64,000 nucleotides of DNA, taken from contig JAGXBH010000001.1 of the NCBI GenBank assembly GCA_018971185.1, positions 62,001 to 126,000 of the forward strand, read 5' to 3'. The position numbers were made by a program, and so were the translations under genes. The notes under the pieces are model-generated. The model saw only the letters and a program-made list of their open reading frames with translations. It was not told the DNA's origin and made no database searches. Below are positions 33,433 to 42,281 of this stretch, in pieces (position 1 is the first letter of the stretch; every line of letters starts with the position of its first letter). Source of the stretch: Acidobacteriota bacterium. GTDB lineage: Bacteria; Actinomycetota; Acidimicrobiia; Acidimicrobiales; RAAP-2.

Positions 33433-35652
33433 CTAGCGAGCGACCACCGTGACCTGGTTGGAGAACGAGCCGATCCCCGCAGAGTTCACCGCCGTCACGA
33501 CGACGTAGTAGGTCCGACCACTCACTCCCGTGAAGCGGTAGGCGAACTGGTTGAAGGGCACCGACACCAGGGAGCGGAACGCGGCGCCAGTGGGCGACGT
33601 GCCGACGTAGATGTTGTAGCCGCTCAGACGCACGCCACCGTTGGAGACCGGCGGATGCCAGTGGATGGTGATGGTGCTACCGGCCACCGACTTCGCGAAG
33701 ATGAACGGCGCGCCCGGGATCGACACGAGACCCTTGGTCGTCGTCGGTCCTGACGCCGAGACAATACTCACCTGGTTGGAGAACGGTCCGATGCCCGCAG
33801 AGTTCACCGCGCGCACGACGATGTAATAGACACGCCCCGGTATGGCGGCGAATCGGTAGGTGAACTGGTTGAAGGGCACGTGCACCACCGGTCGCGACGC
33901 GGCACCGCTGGGCGAGGTGCCAACGTAGATGTTGTAGCCGCTCAGACGCACGCCACCGTTGGAGACCGGCGGGCGCCAGTGGATGGTGATGGTGTTGGCG
34001 ACCACGCTCTTGGAGTTGATGAACGGTGAACTCGGCAGCGTGACCTGGCGTCCCGTCACGGCGCCGCTCAGAGCGACCGGCGCCGAGGGCGCGCTCGTTC
34101 CAGCGGCGTTGGTCGCGGTCATCGTGAAGGAATAGTTGACGCCGCTCTGGAGTCCGCCGATCCGGCAACTCGACATGCTACGAGGCACGTGACAGAACGA
34201 GGTCCCTGGCGAGGCGGTGACTCGGTAGCTCGCCACGGGTGTCCCCCCGGTGGACGTGGGAACGCTCCAGGAGACCGTCGCGACGTTGCCGCTCGGGACC
34301 GCCTTGAGGATCGTCGGGGGCGAGGGGACCGTCGCCGGCCGCACCACGTTGGACAGACCAGCGGGACCGTTACCCACGCTGCTCATCGCCGTGACGGCGA
34401 AGCGATACTGGTCGCCGTTGGTGAGGCCGGTCACGGTGCACGTGGTCGGCACGGGAGTCGTGCTGGAGATGGTCACCATCGTCGTGCCCACCGTGGTGCA
34501 CGTCTGGCCCCCGCGACTGGCCACCGTGAGGTCGGTGGCCGTGACGCTGTAGCCGTAGACGACCGTTCCACCGTCGCTCGCGGGAACGTTCCAGGTCACC
34601 ACCGACTGCGTATTGGCGTTCGACGTCGCGTGAACACTCAGCGGCGCACTGGGTACCTCGACGAAGTTCCAAGTGTCGGCGAGACCACTCGTGCCCGAAT
34701 AGCCGCCGAAGAGGAGCGCACTATTCGTGGACGTGTTGTAGGCCAGCGCCGCGAGGTAGCGCGCGGACGGCGACGTCGAGGACGTCAAGGCACTCCAGGA
34801 CGTGCCATTCCACTGCCACATCTCGGAGAAGCCGCTGGCACCGTCCGTGCCGCCGAAGAGCACGACGTTGTTGGTGTTGGCGTCGAAGAACATCGACGCG
34901 GCGAAGCGCGCCGCCGGGTTGGCGGAGGGCTGCAGCGTCCACTGGGTACCGTTCCACGTCCACGTGTCCGAGATCGGGCCGGTGACGCCGGTGCCCCCGT
35001 ACATCACGACACTGTGGTTCTGGGCGTCGTAGGCCATGGCCTGCTCGTAACGGGCCGGGGGGACAGAGGTGCTCAGCGTCGGCGAGGTCCACGAGGTCCC
35101 GTTCCAGAACCAGGTGTCCGACAGTGGTCCGGAGGTCCCCTTACCACCGAAGAGCACGACGTTGTTGGTAGCGGCGTCGTAGACCATCACCGCGCCCGAA
35201 CGAGGTGCGGGGCCCGACACCAGTTGCTGGGTCCACGTGGTGCCGTCCCACGTCCACGTGCTCGCCACCGGACCGGTGGCACTGAGTCCTCCGAAGAGCA
35301 CCACGTTGTGCGTGGCCGGGTCGTACACCATCGCCGCGCCGCGTAGGGCCGGTGGGCTCGTGGCCGGCGACAGCTTCACCCATACGCTGCCGTTCCACGA
35401 CCACGTCTCGTTGAGCTCGGTGCCGTTGAACCCACCAACGAGGAGGGTGGTGTTGGTCGCTGCGTCGTACACCATCGCCGCGTCGTATCGCGCCGAGGGA
35501 CCGCTGGACGCGGTCGACACCTGCAGCCAATGCAGGGGTGCGCTGGTCGAGGCCGACGCGGGTGACAGGAACCCGACGAGTGACGTGGCGCCAAGCGCGA
35601 GGGCGGACAGGGCTACTGCCGCACGACGAAAACGGGAAAGAGTTCTCAACAT
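33433..35652 (-). CDS. Secreted Kelch-repeat and fibronectin type III protein (copy A)
   Basis: The 739-residue exported protein has a basic N-terminus, a hydrophobic segment and a likely cleavage after ASAS (about 35). Six Kelch-like repeats follow, each with a Met-x-Tyr-Asp-x3-Asn-x-Val-Val-Leu-Phe-Gly-Gly core and a WxWNGTxW strand, enough for a beta-propeller. Four fibronectin III domains end the protein; the last two are nearly identical. There is no LPxTG or anchor, so it is released or held by binding. The ATG has GGAGG upstream. A paralogue lies 414 bp further on. Confidence 0.9.
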   Translation of the reverse strand: MLRTLSRFRRAAVALSALALGATSLVGFLSPASASTSAPLHWLQVSTASSGPSARYDAAMVYDAATNTTLLVGGFNGTELNETWSWNGSVWVKLSPATSPPALRGAAMVYDPATHNVVLFGGLSATGPVASTWTWDGTTWTQQLVSGPAPRSGAVMVYDAATNNVVLFGGKGTSGPLSDTWFWNGTSWTSPTLSTSVPPARYEQAMAYDAQNHSVVMYGGTGVTGPISDTWTWNGTQWTLQPSANPAARFAASMFFDANTNNVVLFGGTDGASGFSEMWQWNGTSWSALTSSTSPSARYLAALAYNTSTNSALLFGGYSGTSGLADTWNFVEVPSAPLSVHATSNANTQSVVTWNVPASDGGTVVYGYSVTATDLTVASRGGQTCTTVGTTMVTISSTTPVPTTCTVTGLTNGDQYRFAVTAMSSVGNGPAGLSNVVRPATVPSPPTILKAVPSGNVATVSWSVPTSTGGTPVASYRVTASPGTSFCHVPRSMSSCRIGGLQSGVNYSFTMTATNAAGTSAPSAPVALSGAVTGRQVTLPSSPFINSKSVVANTITIHWRPPVSNGGVRLSGYNIYVGTSPSGAASRPVVHVPFNQFTYRFAAIPGRVYYIVVRAVNSAGIGPFSNQVSIVSASGPTTTKGLVSIPGAPFIFAKSVAGSTITIHWHPPVSNGGVRLSGYNIYVGTSPTGAAFRSLVSVPFNQFAYRFTGVSGRTYYVVVTAVNSAGIGSFSNQVTVVAR
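33605..33972 (-). repeat. Recent duplication of a fibronectin III unit
   Basis: Bases 33605-33654 and 33923-33972 are identical over 50 bp, 318 bp (106 codons) apart. They encode the same strand of the last two Fn3 domains of copy A, marking a recent in-frame tandem duplication. Confidence 0.85.
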
Positions 35653-36066
35653 ATATCCTCCGAACGAGTGGCGAGGTCGACGACTCTCACCTCCACTCTA
35701 GGGACGCCTCTGAGCGCTCCAGCGAATTCACTGGATAGTCTAAGGACATCGACAGAGTGTGAAGGTTCGATGTCAAGTCGTCTCATCGTGCTACGGCGTG
35801 AGTGTTCACAATCGAGTCGGCGCCGTACAGTGTGTTGCCACGAACGACACGTCACACGGTGCTGATGAGAGTCGTCGAGTCGAATGACCACGGGCAAGAC
35901 CCGAGTACTCGCGAACCGTCGACGCAACGTGACGCGTCCACGAGTTGACCGCGATCTCCGATGACTATGCGTCGAACCGCTCCTCGTCGACGACGACCTC
36001 TACGTCTCGCCCCTCAACGTCGCGTCGTCGAGAGGCCTCGAACTCTCCTCGAGAGGCCAGATCCTC
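35653..36066. other. Spacer between the two Kelch/Fn3 genes, with a hairpin
   Basis: About 414 bp. Copy A's ribosome site lies at its left end. GGCCTC (36034-36039) and GAGGCC (36053-36058) can pair just after the copy B stop and may end that transcript. Open frames here lack coding character. No tRNA or repeat seen. Confidence 0.45.
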
Positions 36067-37923
36067 CTAGGGCGTGTAGACCATCACTTCTCGCGAGGCC
36101 GATCCGACGCCCACCGCGTTGATCGCCCGAACGACGATGTAGGTCCTGAAGCCCTTGCGTCCCCGGAATGCGAAAGTTCTCTGCCTGATCAGCCTGGCAT
36201 TGAGTGGGCTCGTGGTCTCGCCACCCGACGCGGGTCCGACGTACACGTCGTAGCCGATCACGCGACTGCCCCCGTTGGAGCGAGGCCAGCGCCAGTGCAG
36301 GACGACTCGGCCCCTCAGCGCACGCGCCGAGGTGATGATCGGAGGACCGGGCGTGGCGCGCACGACGACGCTCATCGAGGGACTCGACGCGGGCCCGTTG
36401 CCCGAGGCATTGGTCGCGTAGACGACGAAGGTGTAGCGCGTGCCATCGCGTAGTCCCGAGATCACGCAACCCTTCGCCGTCGCGGGCACGTGACACGACG
36501 CGCCGCCGGGACGAGCGATGGCGCGATAGCTCACGAGAGGCACACCCGAGGTCGACGCCGGCGCACTCCACGAGAGCGTCACCGCTTCGTTCGCGGGCGC
36601 CACGGACATGATCGTCGGAGCGCTCGGAACACTCGAGGGGACCACCACGTTCGACGTGGCTGACGCCCCCGCTCCCACCGCCGTGGTCGCGACGACGCTG
36701 AACGTGTAGCGATCACCGTTGACGAGTCCCGTCACCGTGCAGGTGGTCGCACCGGACGTGGCGCACGACGTTCCCGCACTCGTCGGTGACGCCAGATCCT
36801 TGGCGAGAACGAGGTACCCGGTGATCGCACTACCACCATCGGACGTCGGTACCGTCCACGTCACCACCGACTGGGCATTTGCGCTCGAGGTCGCGCGCAC
36901 GTCGCGAGGGGCCGTCGCGGGCGTGACGAACTCCCACGTGTCGGAGAAGGAGCTGGCACCATCGGTGCCGCCGAAGAGCACGACGTCGCGATGCTTCGCG
37001 TCGTACGTCATCGATGACTGCCACCGAGGCACTGGCGAGTTCGCCGGGGTCAGCGAACTCCAGTAGACGCCGTTCCACAGCCACGTCTGGGCGTCGGCGC
37101 TCGTGCCATCGGTACCCGCGAAGAGAACGAGTTCGCCGATCGTGCCGTCGTAGGCCAATGATCCCCCGTAGCGCCCCGGCGGGCTCGCCACCGTCGCCGA
37201 GGTCCACGCCGCGCCGTCCCAGGTCCAGGTGTCACCCAGGACCCCGTTCGTCCCGCGACCACCGAAGAGGACCACATCACGATGCTTCGCGTCGTACGCC
37301 ATCGACCCGCCCGCGCGCGCCGGCGGGCTCGCCGGACCCGTCGCCGACGACGTCCAGGTCGTACCGTCCCAAGTCCAAGTGTCCGCGAGCGGTCCGCTGG
37401 CACCCTGCCCACCGAAGAGGACCACCGTGTGGGTCGCGGCGTCGTAGGCCATCGAGCCCTCCGACCGCGGCGCCGGGCCCGACGCGCTCGCCGGCGTCCA
37501 CGCCGCGCCGTTCCAGGTCCAGGTGTCGCCCAAGACCCCGTTGAGCCCGACCCCGCCGAAGAGGACCACCGTGTGGGTGGCGGCGTCGTAGGCCATCGAC
37601 GCGTTCTCGCGTCCCGGGGGGCGTGAGGGCGACGTCACCTGTGTCCAGGCGGCACCGTCCCAGACCCAGGTGTCGTCGAGGAACGCTCCATTGAACCCGC
37701 CGAAGAGGACGGTAGTGCCGGTGGCCGCGTCGTAGACCATGGACGCTCCGCTACGCGGCGGCGGCGATCCCGTCGACGGCCCTATCTGGAGCCACTCGCC
37801 ACTCACGGACCCCGGCGCGGACGCCCCGCGGGCGACCCCGTTGGCGAAGAGTGTCGCGCCCAGCGCCAACCCGGCGATGACCGGCACGAGGATCCGGCGT
37901 CCTAGCGAGAGTTGTCGTGACAT
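36067..37923 (-). CDS. Secreted Kelch-repeat and fibronectin type III protein (copy B)
   Basis: Paralogue of copy A, 618 residues from the ATG at 37923. The upstream AGGA site and the signal-like segment (LVPVIAGLALGATLFANGVA) decide the start. Six Kelch-like repeats (cores such as MAYDAATHTVVLFGG) are followed by three Fn3 domains, one fewer than copy A. The Fn3 domains show the same order of Val-Val-Thr-Trp and Trp-x2-Pro strands. Likely role is adhesion or carbohydrate binding at the cell surface, by analogy only. Confidence 0.9.
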   Translation of the reverse strand: MSRQLSLGRRILVPVIAGLALGATLFANGVARGASAPGSVSGEWLQIGPSTGSPPPRSGASMVYDAATGTTVLFGGFNGAFLDDTWVWDGAAWTQVTSPSRPPGRENASMAYDAATHTVVLFGGVGLNGVLGDTWTWNGAAWTPASASGPAPRSEGSMAYDAATHTVVLFGGQGASGPLADTWTWDGTTWTSSATGPASPPARAGGSMAYDAKHRDVVLFGGRGTNGVLGDTWTWDGAAWTSATVASPPGRYGGSLAYDGTIGELVLFAGTDGTSADAQTWLWNGVYWSSLTPANSPVPRWQSSMTYDAKHRDVVLFGGTDGASSFSDTWEFVTPATAPRDVRATSSANAQSVVTWTVPTSDGGSAITGYLVLAKDLASPTSAGTSCATSGATTCTVTGLVNGDRYTFSVVATTAVGAGASATSNVVVPSSVPSAPTIMSVAPANEAVTLSWSAPASTSGVPLVSYRAIARPGGASCHVPATAKGCVISGLRDGTRYTFVVYATNASGNGPASSPSMSVVVRATPGPPIITSARALRGRVVLHWRWPRSNGGSRVIGYDVYVGPASGGETTSPLNARLIRQRTFAFRGRKGFRTYIVVRAINAVGVGSASREVMVYTP

Positions 37924-38121
37924 TCGAGGATCCTGACGAGCATCGTTATCGGGGCCTACGACTGCGACTATAGACAACGCCCCCGGTGCGTCTGCACGCG
38001 CACCAGAGCACCTGAGAAGCGAGGGTGCGACTTCGTGATCGGCCCGGTGATCGAGTGGCGAGAGCTGCGCGAACCGTGGTCGGACGTTGAGCCAGCGTCC
38101 TCGGTGTCGAGAGAATCCAAT

Positions 38122-38757
38122 TCAGTGACTGAAGATCGTCACGTTGTTGACGTAGGGCAGGATCGCCACCGCACCCACCACACCCACCGCGACGCTCATC
38201 AAGGTGAGTGCAGCGCGCCGGCGCGCCCCGCGCACTTGACGGCGAGACCTTCGCAGGAAGTCCCTCGGGGCGAATGTCGCGGTCTCCCTGAGGTGAGCCA
38301 GCACGTGGACCGTCGTCACCAGGAACCACAGGAAGAACGAGGCGTGATGGATCTGTGAGAGCTGCGGGTGCATCGACCGGGGCGCCACGATCACCAGACC
38401 GACGCCGGAGGCGAGCATCACCAGCGTCAGCACGATGATGACCGGCCCCAGCAGGCGTAGCAGCGGAAGCGGCGGTCCTTTGCGGCGATAGGAGTAGCTA
38501 CCCGCGTAGTAGCGCACGAAGCGCCACGAGGTGCTGGCGACCTTCAACAGGATGGGCGGGATCACCACCACCCCTAAGAACACGTGCAGACGGGTCTGCG
38601 CGTTCGCCACCGGCACGGTGAGACCTACCAGGAAGAGCAGTACGAGGAGGAGGGCGGCGACCATGGCGGTGAGTCGCTCGTTGCCCTCGACGCCCCCGCT
38701 GCGCGGGTTGCGCGATTTACGCGTGAGCGGCACCCTCCGCTCGGTTCTCTCCGTCAT
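38122..38757 (-). CDS. Cytochrome b561-like membrane protein
   Basis: The 211-residue protein has five helices. Two carry histidines suited to bind heme: RLHVFLGVVVIPPILLK and IHHASFFLWFLVTTVHVLAHL, separated by a helix with Ser and Gly. The layout is that of b561/DUF4405-like electron-carrying proteins. Heme binding is inferred from these histidines only. The ATG has GAGGAG about 4 nt upstream. No redox partner gene is adjacent; the neighbours are the Kelch protein gene and a PspC/LiaF-like gene. Confidence 0.6.
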   Translation of the reverse strand: MTERTERRVPLTRKSRNPRSGGVEGNERLTAMVAALLLVLLFLVGLTVPVANAQTRLHVFLGVVVIPPILLKVASTSWRFVRYYAGSYSYRRKGPPLPLLRLLGPVIIVLTLVMLASGVGLVIVAPRSMHPQLSQIHHASFFLWFLVTTVHVLAHLRETATFAPRDFLRRSRRQVRGARRRAALTLMSVAVGVVGAVAILPYVNNVTIFSH

Positions 38758-39040
38758 CTCACTCCTCAATCCCGGTTCGCGCTTGCGGCCCGAGCACGTG
38801 TCACGAGGGGTCCATGGATCACGGTCAGTGAACCGATGACGACCTTCATCACTCCAGCGACGCGACCCGCGGCGACCCCTTCGCCGCCCCGACGTCGGAG
38901 GTCGTCATCAGCGTCACGTTTCTCAGTGCTCCTTCGCCTCGTCTCCTCGACACCGCGAAGCACACCCCCAAAGGTATGCCGGTCGGTCCAGAAGTGGGTA
39001 AGGAGAGACTAAGGGGGAGGTAAATCCGCGCGGCACGGTG

Positions 39041-40039
39041 CTACGACGCCGAGGCCACGGCCCTCAACATCGATATCCGGCCGATTCCCACGCGAGCGTC
39101 GACCACCAGATGCGGATCGTGACGAGACTGCGCGGCGTTCACCCCCACGGGCAGCGAGGTGTAGTGCTCGGTGGCGACACCACGGACGAACATGGGCGTG
39201 TCCGTCTGGTACGTCACGATGCCGATTCCCACGTTGGTCGTGAGACTCACGACGGCGTTGGCGGGCACCACGATCTGCAACACCCCGACCCCCACGCTCG
39301 CGCTCACGGTCGATCCCGTGACGGGGAAGTCCACCGCGCTCAGATCCACGGTGCCCGCACCGAATTCGACGTGGTAGCCGCGCGCGACCTGAGCCAGCGA
39401 CGTCGGTTGCCAGACGAAGTCACCATTGCCACCGGCCAACGTCACACCGGTGGACTCGAGGAAGCCCATCACCGAGCCGACGACGACGATCAGCAGACTG
39501 ACGACCGCCAGTAGGACCACGCCAGCGACGCGTCGTATCGTCAGTCGTCGAGCCGGCGTCTTGACGGCGATGATCGCCAGGGCGAGGAGGAACACCACCC
39601 AGGCCGCCGCCAGCCCCGGTGCCAGGACCCCCACGTGTCGCGCCACGGCGATCATCAGTCCGACCACCACGACCAACGACGCCAGGAGGGCGAAGGTCAG
39701 ACGATGCGAGGTCGAGACTGGCGTCACCCGACGCCGCGGCGTGGCGTCAGCGTCGGCCAGTGGCACCACCACCCACATCACGAGATAGATCGCCACGCCC
39801 AATCCCCAGAAGAGGGTGAGCACCGCGAAGACGATGCGAACGAGGTTCTCATTGACGTCGAAGCGCTCGGCGATCCCGCCGGCGACGCCGGCGATTACGC
39901 GTTGCTCGCGACTACGCCGTAGCCGAGCCGACGCCGAATCCGGCGTTGGCGTCGATGCCGCCGCGGCGGTGTCGGGCTGCTCGCCGATCGCCGGACTCGC
40001 CTCGTTCGGTACCTCGTTCGCTGATGTGCTGTCGCTCAT
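39041..40039 (-). CDS. PspC domain protein with LiaF-like C-terminal domain
   Basis: The 332-residue protein has a soluble Ala/Pro/Thr-rich start, a PspC domain (about 40-98: RVIAGVAGGIAERFDVNENLVRI and its paired helix), four more helices, and a C-terminal beta-rich domain (about 215-332) with repeats like FGAGTVDLSAVDF and SVGVGVLQIVVP that resembles LiaF/DUF2154. LiaF inhibits its sensor kinase in Firmicutes. TAGTCT lies 6 nt before the ATG. The divergent neighbour is a PspC-type sensor kinase, which suggests a shared envelope-stress circuit. Confidence 0.87.
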   Translation of the reverse strand: MSDSTSANEVPNEASPAIGEQPDTAAAASTPTPDSASARLRRSREQRVIAGVAGGIAERFDVNENLVRIVFAVLTLFWGLGVAIYLVMWVVVPLADADATPRRRVTPVSTSHRLTFALLASLVVVVGLMIAVARHVGVLAPGLAAAWVVFLLALAIIAVKTPARRLTIRRVAGVVLLAVVSLLIVVVGSVMGFLESTGVTLAGGNGDFVWQPTSLAQVARGYHVEFGAGTVDLSAVDFPVTGSTVSASVGVGVLQIVVPANAVVSLTTNVGIGIVTYQTDTPMFVRGVATEHYTSLPVGVNAAQSRHDPHLVVDARVGIGRISMLRAVASAS

Positions 40040-40045
40040 GAGCAG

Positions 40046-40105
40046 AGACTACGGCGCCAGACCAGGTAGAACCATCGGGGATATCCCTCAAGGGTCCTAA
40101 GGACC
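40046..40105. promoter_or_regulatory. Divergent control region with two palindromes
   Basis: TAGTCT on the minus strand (40051 to 40046) serves the PspC/LiaF-like gene. GGGATATCCC (40078-40087) and GGTCC-TAA-GGACC (40093-40105) are perfect palindromes with centres about 16-17 bp apart. They lie between the two divergent PspC genes and may bind the NarL-type regulator encoded downstream. Confidence 0.5.
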
Positions 40106-40179
40106 TCAGGGTTTTCCCCCAGTGACTTCCTCGCGACGTCGTGGAAGACTATGTACGGTTTCAGAAAGGGAGGCATCTG

Positions 40180-41451
40180 GTGACCTCATCCCCCAACTCA
40201 CCCCTCCCCATCCTCGGTGTCCCCCAGCGCCCCTTGCGGCGTTCCACCAGTTCGCCCCTCATCGGTGGTGTCTGCGCCGGCCTCGCCACACGACTGGGGG
40301 TGCGCGAACTCACCGTCCGCGTCGTGGCGAGTCTCACGGCGCTGTTCTTCGGGGTCGGACTCCTCATCTACATGCTGGCCTGGCTCCTCGTCCCGCGATG
40401 GGGTGAGGACCGGTCGGTCGCCCAACGCCTGGTCGGCGCGCGACGTGAGACGCATCTCATCTTGTTCGCACTCCTCCCGGTGCTTCTCGTGCTTCTCGCG
40501 CTGGGCAGATTCGCTCGACGCGGCGGGGGTGTCGCGGTCTGGCCCGTGCTTCTCGCCGGTGTCGCCCTGGTGGCGATCTGGTTCGGCTCGTCACGCGAGG
40601 AGAAGGGCCACCTCCACGAGGTCGTGAACGCCGCTCCCATTCTCGGGTCGTCCTCATCACATGGATGGCGCGCCCTGGCGTGGCGCTTCGTCCCTGCCGT
40701 AGTCTTGCTCGTCATCGGCCTCGAGACGTTGCGGCGGATCGGCGGCATCTGGGGTGGGGCGGTTCCCGCCGTCCTGGGGGCGGGGGCCCTCGCCGCCGGT
40801 GGCGCCATCCTGCTGGCGCCGTGGTGGCTCGACAGCGTCCGCGATCTCTCGCGCGAGCGCCGCGAACGCGTCCGCGTCGAGGAGCGAGCCAAACTCGCGG
40901 CCCACGTCCACGACTCGGTCCTGCAGACCCTGACATTGATAGAGAAGGCCGCGCACAATCCGGCCGAGGTCACACGGCTGGCTCGCGCTCAGGAGCGTGA
41001 ACTCCGCCAGTGGCTCTTCTCACCCGAAGGCACCACGCGCCACGACGAGGCCGGCGAGTCGTTCGCCGAGCAATTACGCCGTATCGAGAGCGATGTCGAG
41101 AGTGACTACGGAGTGATCGTCGAACTCGTCATCGTGGGCGACTGCCCCGCCGATTCGCACGTCACCGCCCTCACCGGCGCCACTCGCGAGGCAGCGATCA
41201 ACGCCGCCAAGTGGGCGGGGGTCGCACGAGTGTCCATCTACGGGGAGGTCGAACCCACCGCCATCTCGGTCTACGTCCGCGACACCGGCGTCGGATTCGA
41301 CCCCGAGCGGGTGGCCGATGATCGCCACGGCATCGCCCAATCGATCGTCGCGCGCATGAACGCCCACGGCGGCGACGCGACGATCCACTCGGTCGTCGGC
41401 GAGGGCACTGAGGTCCACCTGGCGCTGAGTCGCGCCGCGGCTGCGTCGTGA
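40180..41451 (+). CDS. PspC domain sensor histidine kinase
   Basis: The 423-residue protein has a PspC domain at the N-terminus (LIGGVCAGLATRLGVRELTVRV, then a helix), five more helices, and a cytoplasmic kinase. The dimerisation/phosphorylation helix is AHVHDSVLQTLTLIEKAA, the HisKA_3 type paired with NarL regulators. The ATP site has ATREAAINAAKWAG and DTGVGFDPE. I chose GTG 40180 because it has GGGAGG 6 nt upstream. It is coupled by GTGA to the regulator. MacS/LiaS-like envelope sensing is likely. Confidence 0.9.
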   Translation: MTSSPNSPLPILGVPQRPLRRSTSSPLIGGVCAGLATRLGVRELTVRVVASLTALFFGVGLLIYMLAWLLVPRWGEDRSVAQRLVGARRETHLILFALLPVLLVLLALGRFARRGGGVAVWPVLLAGVALVAIWFGSSREEKGHLHEVVNAAPILGSSSSHGWRALAWRFVPAVVLLVIGLETLRRIGGIWGGAVPAVLGAGALAAGGAILLAPWWLDSVRDLSRERRERVRVEERAKLAAHVHDSVLQTLTLIEKAAHNPAEVTRLARAQERELRQWLFSPEGTTRHDEAGESFAEQLRRIESDVESDYGVIVELVIVGDCPADSHVTALTGATREAAINAAKWAGVARVSIYGEVEPTAISVYVRDTGVGFDPERVADDRHGIAQSIVARMNAHGGDATIHSVVGEGTEVHLALSRAAAAS

Positions 41452-42098
41452 GCCGGCCACGCGTCTTCCTCGTCGACGACCACGAGCTGATCCGCTCGGG
41501 GATCCGCGCGGAGATCTCCTCGCAGGTCGACTTGGTCGGCGAAGCCGACGAGGTGGACGCCGCGATCGAACTCATCCTCGAGCGCCTCCCCGACGTCGTG
41601 CTCCTTGACGTCCACATGCCCGACGGTGGAGGTCTCGCCGTCCTGTGCGCGGTCAGCGGTCGGGCCCCCGACGTGCGGTTCCTGGCCCTCTCGGTCTCCG
41701 ACGCCGCCGACGACGTCATCGGCGTGGTCCGGGCCGGCGCTCGCGGCTACGTCACCAAGAACATCCTTGGTCCCGACCTTCTCGACGCGATCTACCGGGT
41801 CTACGACGGCGACGTCGTCTTCTCGCCGCGTCTCGCCGGCTTCGTCTTGGACGCGTTCTCCGCCGGCACCGGGGGTCCGACCCCCACCGGCGTCGACCCC
41901 GACTTCGAGCAGCTCACGCCTCGTGAGCGCCAGGTGCTGCGTCTGATCGCCCGGGGCTATATCTATCGCGACATCGCCCAACAGCTCGACATCTCCACCA
42001 AGACCGTCGAGAGCCACGTGTCGTCGGTGTTGCGCAAGCTCCAGTTGTCCAATCGCCACCAACTGACGAACTGGGCGAGCGAACGACGACTGACGTGA
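41448..42098 (+). CDS. NarL/LuxR-family response regulator
   Basis: The 216-residue regulator is the partner of the preceding kinase. The receiver has VDDHELIR, phospho-Asp in LLDVHMPDGGG and YVTKNILG with the conserved Lys. The C-terminal LuxR helix-turn-helix reads LTPRERQVLRLIARGYIYRDIAQQLDISTKTVESHVSSVLRKL. The start GTG overlaps the kinase stop by 4 bp. It probably controls its own operon and the divergent PspC/LiaF-like gene. Confidence 0.94.
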   Translation: MSRPRVFLVDDHELIRSGIRAEISSQVDLVGEADEVDAAIELILERLPDVVLLDVHMPDGGGLAVLCAVSGRAPDVRFLALSVSDAADDVIGVVRAGARGYVTKNILGPDLLDAIYRVYDGDVVFSPRLAGFVLDAFSAGTGGPTPTGVDPDFEQLTPRERQVLRLIARGYIYRDIAQQLDISTKTVESHVSSVLRKLQLSNRHQLTNWASERRLT

Positions 42099-42281
42099 CC
42101 GAACCGCCATTCCCCACCCGTCGAGTCCCCACGTCGTAGGACCATCTGCGAGAACTCTTCGCACCGATGGCGGAGATCGGCCGCACCCGAGAGCTGGACA
42201 TCGAGATTCCCGTGCGCGCTCTCCCACGACGCCGTGCTTACGGGGTCCGCACGATCACCGGCAACGGTCCGGAAACCGCCA

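Noticed and set aside
35646-35927. Frames in the spacer between the Kelch/Fn3 genes
   Set aside because: Short, without ribosome site, and with poor third-position GC compared with neighbours.
36067-37923. Kelch/Fn3 copy B as a decayed pseudogene of copy A
   Set aside because: The frame is intact with signal segment, six Kelch repeats and three complete Fn3 domains; it only has one Fn3 domain fewer.
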